64,000 nt of DNA, from the NCBI GenBank assembly GCA_018825965.1, contig JAHKAA010000039.1, forward strand, positions 35,772 through 99,771, written 5' to 3'. A program made the position numbers and the translations under genes. This stretch comes from Gammaproteobacteria bacterium. GTDB taxonomy: Bacteria; Pseudomonadota; Gammaproteobacteria; Enterobacterales; Alteromonadaceae. Below the pieces are notes generated by a model. That model did not search any database. It saw only the letters and a list, made by a program, of their open reading frames with translations, and was not told the origin of the DNA. This document shows, in pieces, positions 34,207-43,514 of the stretch (positions are counted from its first letter, which is position 1; every line of letters starts with the position of its first letter).

Positions 34207-35475
34207 TCAACTTTGTGGTTTTAAATCAATTTGCATCCTGCCTGGTACTATATCTAAACGCACCTGATGGGCGCTGCTGTTGTCTTTTAAACCATCCAGA
34301 TATTGCCAGTACCCCCTGGTTTTTTCGTCTTTGCTGAAGGTTAAGCCAAACACCAAACCATTGCCCTGATGCAGGTAGCTAATGGCCTTACTGGCGGCTT
34401 TGTTGTCGGTCAGTTCAAAAGTAATAAAGTCTTTCAGTCGGGTATTGGCACTAAAAACCCCGGACATGACAGGCTGTGGATTGTGACTGTACTCAGCGCC
34501 CGTGGTGGTCACTTTGTCCGGATGAGGTAATAGTTGCTGGTTTTGAACATCGTATTTATCGCCACCTTGCAGATAACTTAAGCGGATATTTTCCATTTGA
34601 AACCCCAACGGGTTTGTCACTTTTTTAGCCTGACGTAAATCAATCACAGTGACACCGCCTGAACCTAAGGCCTGAAATTGCCTGGTTTTGGCCTGGTAAA
34701 ACAAAGCTGAATCTTCATCCACACCATAACCTATAGCAGAACCAGACTTTTGTTCTGCCACTGCGACAATCAAACGGCCAAAGCGGGCTCTGCGGTCAAA
34801 GTGTTGATCAATCACTCCTTCAGGGAAAAAACCTAAACCGCGGCGTAATTGCAAGGGCTCATCCGCTGCTTCGTCAACTTGTGTATCAGGCTCTGCAATG
34901 GCTCTGGCTAAAGCTGTCCAGGACGAGCCTGAGGCAATCATAGCTTCACTCATGATGGCAGCACCTGCACTTGTGCCACCGATAATACCGCCACGTTGAT
35001 AGACTTGCCATACCGCATCAAGTACAGGGCTGTTTTTTCCTTCCGCTCTTAAGCTATCCACCAGATGATTTTGATCGCCGCCTAAAAACCAGACGGCTGT
35101 GGCTTGTTGCACTTGTGTCGCCAGTGTTGCTTCTGCAGCATTGTTACGCCACAAAGACTCATCTTCTGCTGTACTTTTGTCATCTTTTACCGCTATGGGC
35201 AACAATTGCACTTGTTGCTCAGGTACACCGTATAAAGCCAAATCCCGCTGGAATTGGCGAAAGTATTTGACCGGCTGGCTGCTGGCCGCTGGTATCACTA
35301 CGACTCTGGCTTGAGCCACTCCGCCGGCACTCTGAATAAACTGCTTATATACCGCCTGGTTGGAACTGGCTAAAGCGCCACCCACTATCATCAGTTCTCC
35401 CGCAAGCTGAGTTTCTGCGTATAAAAAAGGGCTGCCAAGGCTCAGACTAAGAGCCAGCAGGTAAGTTTTTTTCAT
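34207..35475 (-). CDS. Secreted cyanophycinase-like peptidase (family S51)
   Basis: Protein of 422 residues with a signal peptide (MKKTYLLALSLSLGSPFLYAET). The S51 serine nucleophile is S169 in GGTSAGAA; other family features are WFLGGDQ and GVIDQHFDRRARFGR, supplying a histidine. Cyanophycinases hydrolyse Asp-Arg storage polymers; related exported enzymes act as Asp-dipeptidases. ATG at 35475 removes a 23-residue non-signal extension. No cyanophycin synthetase is in the window, so the true substrate may be scavenged peptides. Confidence 0.85.
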   Translation of the reverse strand: MKKTYLLALSLSLGSPFLYAETQLAGELMIVGGALASSNQAVYKQFIQSAGGVAQARVVVIPAASSQPVKYFRQFQRDLALYGVPEQQVQLLPIAVKDDKSTAEDESLWRNNAAEATLATQVQQATAVWFLGGDQNHLVDSLRAEGKNSPVLDAVWQVYQRGGIIGGTSAGAAIMSEAMIASGSSWTALARAIAEPDTQVDEAADEPLQLRRGLGFFPEGVIDQHFDRRARFGRLIVAVAEQKSGSAIGYGVDEDSALFYQAKTRQFQALGSGGVTVIDLRQAKKVTNPLGFQMENIRLSYLQGGDKYDVQNQQLLPHPDKVTTTGAEYSHNPQPVMSGVFSANTRLKDFITFELTDNKAASKAISYLHQGNGLVFGLTFSKDEKTRGYWQYLDGLKDNSSAHQVRLDIVPGRMQIDLKPQS

Positions 35476-35677
35476 CAGGTTCAGACTCCATTTTTGCTTT
35501 ATTGATTTTGATTTATCTGCTTCATCTGTTGTCACATCCGGCATCTTTGGCCAGTTTTTTTATTGATCTTTGTATAACAACAACCCGAGCATAACAAAAG
35601 CAGGCATGCTCTCAAAGTGTTGAAGAGGGATAAGGGCTTAAATAACGAACAAACAAAAACCATTACAGCAGATGCGG

Positions 35678-35706
35678 TTACAGAGCTTGTGTAGCCCTGA
35701 TATAGT
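35678..35706 (+). promoter_or_regulatory. Candidate promoter of the GH3 operon
   Basis: TTACAG (35678-35683) and TATAGT (35701-35706) are 17 bases apart, 31 bases before the GH3 start codon. Consensus-based inference. Confidence 0.5.
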
Positions 35707-35736
35707 GCTCTGATAAACTCAGAATGTGGTGGCAAG

Positions 35737-37572
35737 ATGAAACAATATGCACTGCTGCTGGCAGTAGTTGCGCTAAATGCGGGAGGTTGTGTGGCACAAA
35801 CATCAATGGATCAGCAGGAATTACGCCGTCAGATTGGGCAAAAACTGATGATCGATGTACGGCATTTTTGTACTCAAGGCTCATCAGCACAATGCAAAAC
35901 CGATGTGACAGAGTTACCCAAAGAATTTGCCGAAGCCATACAGCAGCTGCATTTAGGCGGAGTGATTTTATTTGCCAATAACTTAAAAGATAAAGAGCAA
36001 ATTCGTCGTTTAACTGCTGATTTGCAAAGGGCCAGCAGCGATGGCTTGCCCTTGCTGATAGGTATTGATCAGGAAGGGGGCCGTGTGGCTCGGCTGCCGA
36101 CTCAGGAGTTTCCGGCTTTTGCCGGCAATATGGCCATAGGTGCCACTTTGCCTGCTGCAGGCAACCGCTATGCCTCAGATATCGGCAGAGCCATAGCGCA
36201 GCAATTAAATTCAGTGGGCATCAATTTAAACTTCGCCCCCAGTCTGGATGTAAATAACAATCCGGCCAACCCTGTGATTAATGCCCGCTCTTTTGGCGAT
36301 AACCCGCAAGCAGTAGCAGCGGCTGGTGGCGCTATGCTCGAGGCTATGCAACAGGCTGGTGTATTAGGCACCATCAAACATTTCCCTGGTCATGGCGACA
36401 CTCATGTTGATAGCCATACAGGTTTACCTGTAGTGGAACATGACAAAGCCACAGTAGAAGCTGTTGATTTGTATCCATTTCGCCAACTGATTAAACAGCA
36501 TCAGCCTGCCATGGTGATGACGGCTCATATTCAGTATCCGGCACTGGATAACAGCCGTCTGCTTAGCAAATCCGGTGAATCCCTGATTAAACCCGCTACT
36601 TTATCCCGTGCCATTCTGACCGGCTTGTTACGTGAGGACATGGGTTTTAAGGGCATTATCATCACAGATGCGTTGAATATGGCGGGTATCAGTCAGTTTT
36701 TTACGCCCGCTGAAGCTGTGATCCACACTTTTGCGGCTGGCGCTGATATAGCGCTGATGCCTTATGAAATGAAAACTCCTGCTGATATAACGGCTTTGAC
36801 AAAGCTGATTGATCAGGTGGTGCTGGCTGTGCAGCAAGGCCAACTGGACAGCACTGAAATAGCGCAATCTGCCACACGCATTACCAAACTGCGTCAGCAG
36901 CTCAAAGCAAGCCCGGCTCAGAAGCTATTACCTGACGACAAGGGTTTAGAGATGGATCTGCAACTGGAGCGGGAACTGGCAGAGGCAAGCCTGACTTTGG
37001 TGGGCACTAATAAATTACAGTTACCCTTAAATCTGGCCGCTTTAAAACTACACCTGATTGCCCCTGATCAAACCAAATGCCAAAGCTGGTTGCAGGCGTT
37101 AAGCAGCTGGGGGATAAAGCCAAAGGCGGTCAGCTGCAGCGATTTAACTTCTTTTGATCAAAAGCTGGCACTACAGCAAATAACCCAGGCCGATTTGGTG
37201 TTAGCTTCGCTGATATCGCCGGCCCAAAGCGCAGCTGAGCTTGGGGTGTTGGCCGACTTGCAGGCTTTACCTGCGATGAAACTCACAGTGGCCGGGCAAA
37301 AGACCTTGTTAATGCAGCTGTTACAACAAGCTAAAGCTTCAGGCAAAAAAACTGTGATGGTGTCTTTGCGTACCCCCTACGAGCTGGCTGATTTTGCCAA
37401 CAGTGCTGACTTACGGCTGGCGACTTATAGCTACAACCAAAAACCTCAAACCGCAGAGCGGCCATTTTCAGGGCCGGCTTATGATGTGGTGATTGGATTT
37501 TTACTGGGGAAAGCCAAAGCGCAAGGCCAGTTACCTGTAGTACTCAAAGAACAGAGCGAGGAGCATAAATGA
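35737..37572 (+). CDS. Exported beta-N-acetylglucosaminidase, glycoside hydrolase family 3
   Basis: GH3 enzyme of 611 residues. It has a signal sequence with a possible lipobox AGGC (C18), so it probably acts in the periplasm or outer membrane, unlike cytosolic NagZ. The NagZ-type motif KHFPGHGDTHVDSH starts at K214 and holds the His general acid/base; the nucleophile is D311 in ITDALNMAG. The C-terminal second domain (about 390-610) is absent from short NagZ. Likely works on chitin or peptidoglycan GlcNAc residues. First of three genes; its stop overlaps the next start (ATGA). Confidence 0.92.
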   Translation: MKQYALLLAVVALNAGGCVAQTSMDQQELRRQIGQKLMIDVRHFCTQGSSAQCKTDVTELPKEFAEAIQQLHLGGVILFANNLKDKEQIRRLTADLQRASSDGLPLLIGIDQEGGRVARLPTQEFPAFAGNMAIGATLPAAGNRYASDIGRAIAQQLNSVGINLNFAPSLDVNNNPANPVINARSFGDNPQAVAAAGGAMLEAMQQAGVLGTIKHFPGHGDTHVDSHTGLPVVEHDKATVEAVDLYPFRQLIKQHQPAMVMTAHIQYPALDNSRLLSKSGESLIKPATLSRAILTGLLREDMGFKGIIITDALNMAGISQFFTPAEAVIHTFAAGADIALMPYEMKTPADITALTKLIDQVVLAVQQGQLDSTEIAQSATRITKLRQQLKASPAQKLLPDDKGLEMDLQLERELAEASLTLVGTNKLQLPLNLAALKLHLIAPDQTKCQSWLQALSSWGIKPKAVSCSDLTSFDQKLALQQITQADLVLASLISPAQSAAELGVLADLQALPAMKLTVAGQKTLLMQLLQQAKASGKKTVMVSLRTPYELADFANSADLRLATYSYNQKPQTAERPFSGPAYDVVIGFLLGKAKAQGQLPVVLKEQSEEHK

Positions 37573-37979
37573 CAGTGGCTATTAAAGCTCTGGACCAGTT
37601 GCTGAGCACTATGCAGCCAGTACTGGAGCCGGAAGTTTATGTGTATTGTATCTGGCCTTTGGAGCAAAGCTGGCCCGGGCCTTTGCCTTTAGCCACTTTT
37701 AAAGAAAAGGAAGGACTGACCTTAGTGCTGACCGAACAACAAGCTGCAGAGTATCAACTGGATATTTTGTTCAGGGCGCGTTGGATCAGCCTGAAAGTAC
37801 ATTCTGACTTAGAAGCTATAGGTTTAACCGCAGCTTTTGCCACGGCTTTAGCTGATGCCGGTTTAAGTTGTAATGTATTTGCCGGCGCTTTTCATGATCA
37901 TATTCTGGTGCCTGTGCATCAGGCTGAGGTCGCAATGCGGGTGTTACAGCATTTACAACAAAAATCAGCAAAGCAGTAA
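37569..37979 (+). CDS. ACT-domain protein (ACT_7/DUF2241-like)
   Basis: Protein of 136 residues with an N-terminal strand-rich part and a C-terminal ACT-like repeat ending DHILVPVHQAEVAMRVLQHL. This matches small stand-alone ACT-domain proteins formerly called DUF2241. Probably binds a small ligand such as an amino acid. Overlaps the GH3 gene by four bases, so co-translated, though a functional link is not evident. Confidence 0.75.
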   Translation: MTVAIKALDQLLSTMQPVLEPEVYVYCIWPLEQSWPGPLPLATFKEKEGLTLVLTEQQAAEYQLDILFRARWISLKVHSDLEAIGLTAAFATALADAGLSCNVFAGAFHDHILVPVHQAEVAMRVLQHLQQKSAKQ

Positions 37980-37991
37980 GAGGGATATTTT

Positions 37992-38381
37992 ATGTCACTA
38001 CAACAACTATTTGGCTGGGGCACCTTACGACTGGCACTGGCCGGAATCATTGGTGCACACGGCTGGCACAGGGCGTTAACTGGTGGTGTCGAACCTTTTG
38101 GCCAGTGGCTGGACAATCAGGGCTGGCCCATGGGGGTCTTAATAGCAGTCGCTATCACTGCTTTTGAAATTATTGGCACTTTATTTCTGGCACTCAACCG
38201 TTATGTCCCCCTGGTTTGCCTGGGTTATGTTGGGGTTTATGCCACTGGTATCGCTATTTTGCATGCCAAAGTAGGTTGGTTTGTCGTAGGGCCAGGCCGT
38301 AACGGCGCTGAATTCAGTGCCTTACTGATACTGGTCTTGTTATCCGTAGCAGTACACCACTGGCCGTCACGCAGAGCATAA
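37992..38381 (+). CDS. DoxX family membrane protein
   Basis: Protein of 129 residues with four hydrophobic segments. The first helix carries GTLRLALAGIIGAHGWHRAL and the second VAITAFEIIGTLFLALNRY, a DoxX/TQO-small-subunit pattern. The biochemical role of most family members is unknown. Starts 12 bases after the ACT-domain gene with GAGGGAT as ribosome binding site. Confidence 0.8.
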   Translation: MSLQQLFGWGTLRLALAGIIGAHGWHRALTGGVEPFGQWLDNQGWPMGVLIAVAITAFEIIGTLFLALNRYVPLVCLGYVGVYATGIAILHAKVGWFVVGPGRNGAEFSALLILVLLSVAVHHWPSRRA

Positions 38382-38434
38382 GACGCTGTTGCTGGTCAGT
38401 GTTGAATAACAAACTGATGAGCACAAGCATAATG

Positions 38435-38467
38435 GATAAAAAAAGGGGCTCAACTGAGCCCCTTAGT
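38435..38467 (-). terminator. Hairpin downstream of the GlyGly-CTERM gene
   Basis: AAAAGGGGCTCA (38440-38451) pairs with TGAGCCCCTT (38455-38464). On the minus strand the stem AAGGGGCTCA-GTTG-AGCCCCTTTTTTT ends in a T tract. Likely terminator of the large surface-protein gene. Confidence 0.75.
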
Positions 38468-38479
38468 GTTAAAGAACTA

Positions 38480-41404
38480 TTAAGCTTTTCTGAAACGACG
38501 ACCTAAAGCTAAAGCAATTAAAGCAAAAACTGAAATCCAGCCTGAGCTACCACCAGAACTTTTTGGTGGTTGAGTTGCGACAAAGCTTAAGGTGGCTTGT
38601 GAGCTGGCGCCCGCACTGTCTGTTGCAGAGATCAACACGCTGAAAGAACCTGGTGTAGTCACTTTGCCGGAAATGGTGCTGCCGGACAAAGTTAAACCTG
38701 TAGGTAAGTTCATTGCACTGAAACTGATGTTTTGTCCTTCTGCATCCGTGAATAAGCTGACCAGATTAATGGACACAGTTTCCCCGGTAGATATAGTCTG
38801 ATTGCCAGAACCTGTTAATGCAGGAGCAGTGTTCACATTTAATGGCAGGGTATGGCTACTGATTGCCCCTTTGTTATCTTTTACCACTACGTTTAACTGA
38901 TGATCTTGTCCTGCAGTGATAGTGCCGCTGACAATACCTTTTGCCGTCACTGTCAGATCTGCGGTAGAGGTGATTTCGTAACTTAATACAGAACCTTCAG
39001 GGTCGACAAAAAACTCATTTAAATCCAGTAAAAAGGCTTGGTTTTGGTTCAGTTCTGGCGCAATCCATTCCTGGCTTAATACTGGCGCTTTATTGCTGTC
39101 AAAAGTCAGGGTGATATCTGAATACAGGCCAGTATTGTCTGTTGCTCTGACCGTGATTGTACTGACAGCTAAAGCACTACCGTCATAAGTCAGTGTTCCT
39201 TGTTCTGACAGCGTTATTCCAGTAACTGCATTGACCAGACTGAATACAACTGTATTACCTGTATCTGCATCTGATACTAAGCCAGCCAGTTCTGTGCTGT
39301 AACTTACCCCTTCGTGCAACTCTATTACGGCAGCTGTAGTTGTTAAATCCGGAGCCCTGTCGACCATAAATTGTATAAAGCCAATCGGAGACTCAGAATT
39401 GTGCAGATAAAGATAAGGGCCGAACATAAACGCATTTTGTAAATACCAGGAGTCATCAACAGCAATGTCATCTATGACTTCTGGAATACCTGAAGTTTTA
39501 TCAAATTGCAGTACTTCTATAGCATCTGAATTGTATTGATTTAACGCAAAATTTTTATCAATATAAAACAGTTGGTTAGAGTTAATGTTGCTCAGTGACA
39601 ACAAGGTAAACTTAGTGTCTATCTGTTGAAAAACATAAAGCGTTGAGCCAGACTTGACATGTAAATGTTGTCCTGCCGCTACAACTTGTGCTGTACCCCA
39701 GCCTGAGGATGGCATTTCGAACACTTCTTTTTGCTTTAATCTGTTATTTTCAACACTAATCTCATGAAGAGCATTGTAACCATTGTTATAGATGTAAAGC
39801 TTGCCGTTGAATTCAGCGCTCGAAGTCAGCTCTGGAATTGCCGTGACGTCATTTACACCTGCTACCGCTGTATCCAAATAAGACAAAGTGTTATCCAAAA
39901 CCTGGAACAGATGCAGTTTGGAATTAGCCTGTACCAGTAAATTAGAACCTAACATGCGCATGCTGTCGCTATAGCTAAAGCGGTTTGCTTCAGGTAACAG
40001 TTTGTTTAAGTCAATTTCTTTGATCACAGCGAAACGTTCAGTGGTCGCATCAAAGCTCAACAAACGCGCTTTAGCACCTCGTGCAGCTATCAGTGTAGTA
40101 TCGCTAAGTTTGGCGATAGTACCTTGACCGCTTCCATCTTCCGGCATCATTGCAAAGGCGGAATACGTCCTCACTGTACTGAGTTTACCTGAACTGTCTG
40201 CTTTGTATAACTCACTATACTGTAAGGATGACCTTAGTAAGTAGTTGCCTGCCAACTGAATTTGCTGGCCTAATGCAGGCTCATGTTGTAGCCATGCAAG
40301 GCCTTGTGCTCCGCGTTGCAACGAGGTTCGCGGTGCATTGAATCCCTGACTGTAATAATGAAGACCTTCATTATGCAGAGTCAGCAGATTACCGCCCAAT
40401 TGCGCTATGCTTGGGTTGTATTGGTTAGACAAGTTTTCTTTGCCGGTAATTGTTGTACCAGTTAAAGACAAAGCATGAATTTCACTGTTGTAGGATGCAA
40501 AGAGTTTATTGGCAGACAATACAAGCTTGCGTGGGTAACTATTAGGTAAATTAAAGCCACTGTTATTAGTAATTTGCTGTAACACCCCATCATCCTGAAC
40601 ATGGAACTGATAGGTTGTGCCTGTAGCAATAAATAAGTTTCCTGAATCACTGGAATAGGCAACATTATCCTGCCCCAGAGAACCTGAAGGCAGCTCAATG
40701 GTTGAAATCAAACTAAATTGATTGAATGCATCGCCTTTATAAGTTTTTATTTCATGTCTGTAGGACCTGTATGAAAAACTGCCGACAATCAGCAGGTTTT
40801 TGCTTTCGTCGTACACCGCAAAATTCATATTATCAGGCTGGCGGACTAAATCTTTTGACGTAAAACGGTTCGTACTGGCATTAAAACTATTTAAAACCAG
40901 GTTGTACCCGGATGGAGAGTATTCAGAGCTGATATAGCTGTTGCCTTCAGAACCGAAATTGTACCTGTAACTATTGCTACTGCTATGGGTTGCCAGTTTG
41001 CTCAGGCTACCGTCAGTTGCGATAGAAAAAGCGTTGACTTTATTGTAATCCCGGATAAAAAGCACAGACGCGTCTGAGTTAAAACGCAAAACAGAACCTG
41101 AATCCAGATCTAACTCTTTAAAGGTATAATCTTTCAGCAATGTGTATTGGCCGTCAGTAAAACGTACCAGGCTGAACCCTTTGTAGTTAGACGCTGCTAT
41201 CAGATTGTTGCTTGTCACTATAGTTGAGGCCAGGTGAACAAAGCTTTCTTGTTGCAAGGCTTTGTTGGACAACACCAAAGGTTGTGGGCTTTCTGCCTGC
41301 AATGAACTGTTAGGAATTTGTTCGTACAGTGGGATTTCAATAGCGGACAACGGGGTCGATAAAAGCACGGCAATAGCGCATGCCATAGATTTAACACGAA
41401 ACAT
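38480..41404 (-). CDS. Large secreted protein with Ig/cadherin-like repeats and GlyGly-CTERM tail
   Basis: Protein of about 974 residues from ATG 41404 (AAGGA upstream). A signal peptide (cleavage near PLSA) leads into a long region of repeated beta-propeller-like strands (residues about 60-690) and then three Ig/cadherin-like repeats: VSDADTGNTVVFSL, FVDPEGSVLSYEI and FTDAEGQNISFSA, each with the putative-Ig acidic pattern. The C-terminus has SGGSSGW, a hydrophobic helix and RRFRK, a GlyGly-CTERM signal expected to be processed by a rhombosortase (not in this window). Probably secreted or surface-attached. Function unknown. Confidence 0.82.
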   Translation of the reverse strand: MFRVKSMACAIAVLLSTPLSAIEIPLYEQIPNSSLQAESPQPLVLSNKALQQESFVHLASTIVTSNNLIAASNYKGFSLVRFTDGQYTLLKDYTFKELDLDSGSVLRFNSDASVLFIRDYNKVNAFSIATDGSLSKLATHSSSNSYRYNFGSEGNSYISSEYSPSGYNLVLNSFNASTNRFTSKDLVRQPDNMNFAVYDESKNLLIVGSFSYRSYRHEIKTYKGDAFNQFSLISTIELPSGSLGQDNVAYSSDSGNLFIATGTTYQFHVQDDGVLQQITNNSGFNLPNSYPRKLVLSANKLFASYNSEIHALSLTGTTITGKENLSNQYNPSIAQLGGNLLTLHNEGLHYYSQGFNAPRTSLQRGAQGLAWLQHEPALGQQIQLAGNYLLRSSLQYSELYKADSSGKLSTVRTYSAFAMMPEDGSGQGTIAKLSDTTLIAARGAKARLLSFDATTERFAVIKEIDLNKLLPEANRFSYSDSMRMLGSNLLVQANSKLHLFQVLDNTLSYLDTAVAGVNDVTAIPELTSSAEFNGKLYIYNNGYNALHEISVENNRLKQKEVFEMPSSGWGTAQVVAAGQHLHVKSGSTLYVFQQIDTKFTLLSLSNINSNQLFYIDKNFALNQYNSDAIEVLQFDKTSGIPEVIDDIAVDDSWYLQNAFMFGPYLYLHNSESPIGFIQFMVDRAPDLTTTAAVIELHEGVSYSTELAGLVSDADTGNTVVFSLVNAVTGITLSEQGTLTYDGSALAVSTITVRATDNTGLYSDITLTFDSNKAPVLSQEWIAPELNQNQAFLLDLNEFFVDPEGSVLSYEITSTADLTVTAKGIVSGTITAGQDHQLNVVVKDNKGAISSHTLPLNVNTAPALTGSGNQTISTGETVSINLVSLFTDAEGQNISFSAMNLPTGLTLSGSTISGKVTTPGSFSVLISATDSAGASSQATLSFVATQPPKSSGGSSGWISVFALIALALGRRFRKA

Positions 41405-41780
41405 CAATACAGTTCCTTGTAGTTTGTATAATTGAGGGATTAAAGGCTGGAAATCATACATTCAGACAGAATATAAAATCAAATTTTTGCGTTGTATATT
41501 TCACATCTTTCTTTTGTTTTTCCCCAACTTATTTTATGTAAAACACAATTCTTTGCAGTGCTGTACCTTTAACGGTTTGAAAGGTGCAATTATCTGGAAA
41601 TTTGTTAACTGTATCGCATGGTTACATCTGTTGTTATTTAAGTATTCTGATTTGCAGTTTCTTGATGTAAGTATATTGTTGCTTGATGGTGCTGGTGTGA
41701 ATAAAAAGTGCCGCCATTTTGGCTTTTCGTCATAAAAAAATCACTAAAGCAATTTAAAGTGCTCCTCTTTTGGAGGAACT
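41405..41780. other. AT-rich intergenic region between divergent genes
   Basis: About 375 bases separate the surface-protein gene from phoD. The stretch is AT-rich and must hold both promoters. No hairpin, RNA gene or convincing coding frame stands out; a short open frame near 41487 lacks family features and a ribosome binding site. Confidence 0.4.
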
Positions 41781-43481
41781 ATGTCGAATTTTAGCAGACG
41801 AAATTTTCTTAAAAACAGCGCTTTTTTCACCGGAGCCGCCTGGTTAAGTACCGCCGTCTTTGGTTGCAGCAGCTCAGTCAAAACAGCAAAAAACACTAGC
41901 CCAATTCAGTTTTTGCATGGAGTTGCCAGTGGTGATCCTTTAACAGATAGTCTGATTTTATGGACTAAAGTGACAACTGAACAAGAGCCGGATTCTGTGC
42001 AGCTGTTGCTGGAAGTCAGTGCCAGCGCTGATTTTTCTGTTGTGCAACATCAGCAGCTTTGTCTGGCACGTAAAGAAGCAGATTATAGCTGCAAAGTGGA
42101 TTTAACAGGCTTGTTGCCCGGCCGCAGTTATTATTATCGTTTTAGTGACAGCAGAACTATGTCTGCAGTTGGCCATGCGAAAACTTTGCCAGCAGGTTCT
42201 GTGTCACAAGTACGTTTTGCCGTGTTGTCTTGCTCCAATTATCCGGCTGGTTATTTCCATGTCTATCAGCAGGTAGCGCAGCAGCAACTGGATGCGGTTC
42301 TGCATTTAGGTGATTACATTTACGAATACGAGCAAGGTGGTTATGCCACAGAACGCTCTGTTGAACTAGGCCGGGCTTTAGCCGCCGACAATCTGGGCGA
42401 AATTATCAGTCTGACGGATTACCGCAACAGATACGCTTTATACCGCAGCGACAAAGATTTACAGCAAGCTCATGCCAGTCATAGCTTTATTTGTGTGTGG
42501 GATGATCACGAAATCACCAATGATGCCTGGACAGAAGGCGCTGAAAATCATCAACCCAATGAAGGGGATTATCAGCAGCGTAAGCTTAATGCGCTACAAG
42601 CCTATTATGAGTGGATGCCAATACGGCCAGTGGTTGTAGGGCAGCAGCAAAGCTTATGTCGTAGTTTTTCCTTTGGTGATTTAGTCGACTTGCATATGCT
42701 CGACACCCGTGTTGAAGGTCGTAACCAGCAACTGGAATACAAGCACTACACAGATGAAAAAACCGGAGCTTTTGATACTCAGCGTTTTATCGGTGATTTA
42801 ACCCATCCAAACCGTACTTTGCTTGGACAAAAACAGCAGCAATGGTTGCAAACTCAGTTGATGCGCTCTAAAGCTCACTATCAGGTGTTAGGCCAACAGG
42901 TATTGATGGCGAAGATGATGTTTCCGTCTGAGCTCTTGTCGGCTTTTTCTAAACCAGGCCCGGAGCTGGTAAAACAGATTGCAGAATTGTCGGCATTAAA
43001 GCAGCGTGCACAGCAAGGTGATAGCAGCCTGAGCACACAAGATAGACAACGTATAGAGTCAGTCGTCGCTTACAACCTGGACGCCTGGGATGGTTATCCC
43101 TATGAACGCGAACTGATTTATCAAACGGCGCAGCAGCAGAATAAACAACTGGTGGTGCTGGCAGGGGATACCCATAACGCCTGGGCTTCGACTTTACATG
43201 ATCAGCAAGGTAAAAAAGTAGGCATAGAGCTGGCTACAGCTTCGGTCAGCTCCCCTGGTATTGAGACTTATCTGAAGCTTAATACCACGCAAGTGGAGCA
43301 ATTGGCCGGCGTGTTGCCGACACTGATTGATGAGCTCGAGTACTGCAATTTACATCAACGGGGTTATTTGCTGGTGTCTTTTAGCAAAGAACAAATAGAT
43401 GCACAGTGGTTTTTTGTGGATGACATCACCAAAGCGCAGTATCAGACCATTTTGGGACATCAGAAAAGCTATAAGCTTTAA
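41781..43481 (+). CDS. phoD: Alkaline phosphatase D family protein (PhoD), Tat-exported
   Basis: Phosphodiesterase/alkaline phosphatase of 566 residues. A twin-arginine signal (SRRNFLK, residues 5-11) is followed by a hydrophobic stretch and a possible lipobox VFGC. Metal-site blocks of PhoD are visible: VLSCSNYPAGYF, HLGDYIYEYEQG, VWDDHEITNDAW and LAGDTHNAWA. It needs a bound metal centre, consistent with folded export. GGAGG lies before the ATG. A phosphate-starvation control is usual for phoD, but no Pho box was identified. Confidence 0.92.
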   Translation: MSNFSRRNFLKNSAFFTGAAWLSTAVFGCSSSVKTAKNTSPIQFLHGVASGDPLTDSLILWTKVTTEQEPDSVQLLLEVSASADFSVVQHQQLCLARKEADYSCKVDLTGLLPGRSYYYRFSDSRTMSAVGHAKTLPAGSVSQVRFAVLSCSNYPAGYFHVYQQVAQQQLDAVLHLGDYIYEYEQGGYATERSVELGRALAADNLGEIISLTDYRNRYALYRSDKDLQQAHASHSFICVWDDHEITNDAWTEGAENHQPNEGDYQQRKLNALQAYYEWMPIRPVVVGQQQSLCRSFSFGDLVDLHMLDTRVEGRNQQLEYKHYTDEKTGAFDTQRFIGDLTHPNRTLLGQKQQQWLQTQLMRSKAHYQVLGQQVLMAKMMFPSELLSAFSKPGPELVKQIAELSALKQRAQQGDSSLSTQDRQRIESVVAYNLDAWDGYPYERELIYQTAQQQNKQLVVLAGDTHNAWASTLHDQQGKKVGIELATASVSSPGIETYLKLNTTQVEQLAGVLPTLIDELEYCNLHQRGYLLVSFSKEQIDAQWFFVDDITKAQYQTILGHQKSYKL

Positions 43482-43489
43482 GTTGTGTA

Positions 43490-43514
43490 GGGTCAGAGCT
43501 ATCAGCTCTGACCC
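43490..43514. repeat. Perfect 11-bp inverted repeat between phoD and lnt
   Basis: GGGTCAGAGCT (43490-43500) and AGCTCTGACCC (43504-43514) enclose ATC. It spans the convergent ends of phoD and lnt, with the lnt stop in the stem. There is no T tract, but it may act as a transcript end or stabilising hairpin for both genes. Confidence 0.6.

Noticed and set aside
41487..41735. Short plus-strand frame upstream of phoD
   Set aside because: AT-rich intergenic sequence, no ribosome binding site, no recognisable protein.
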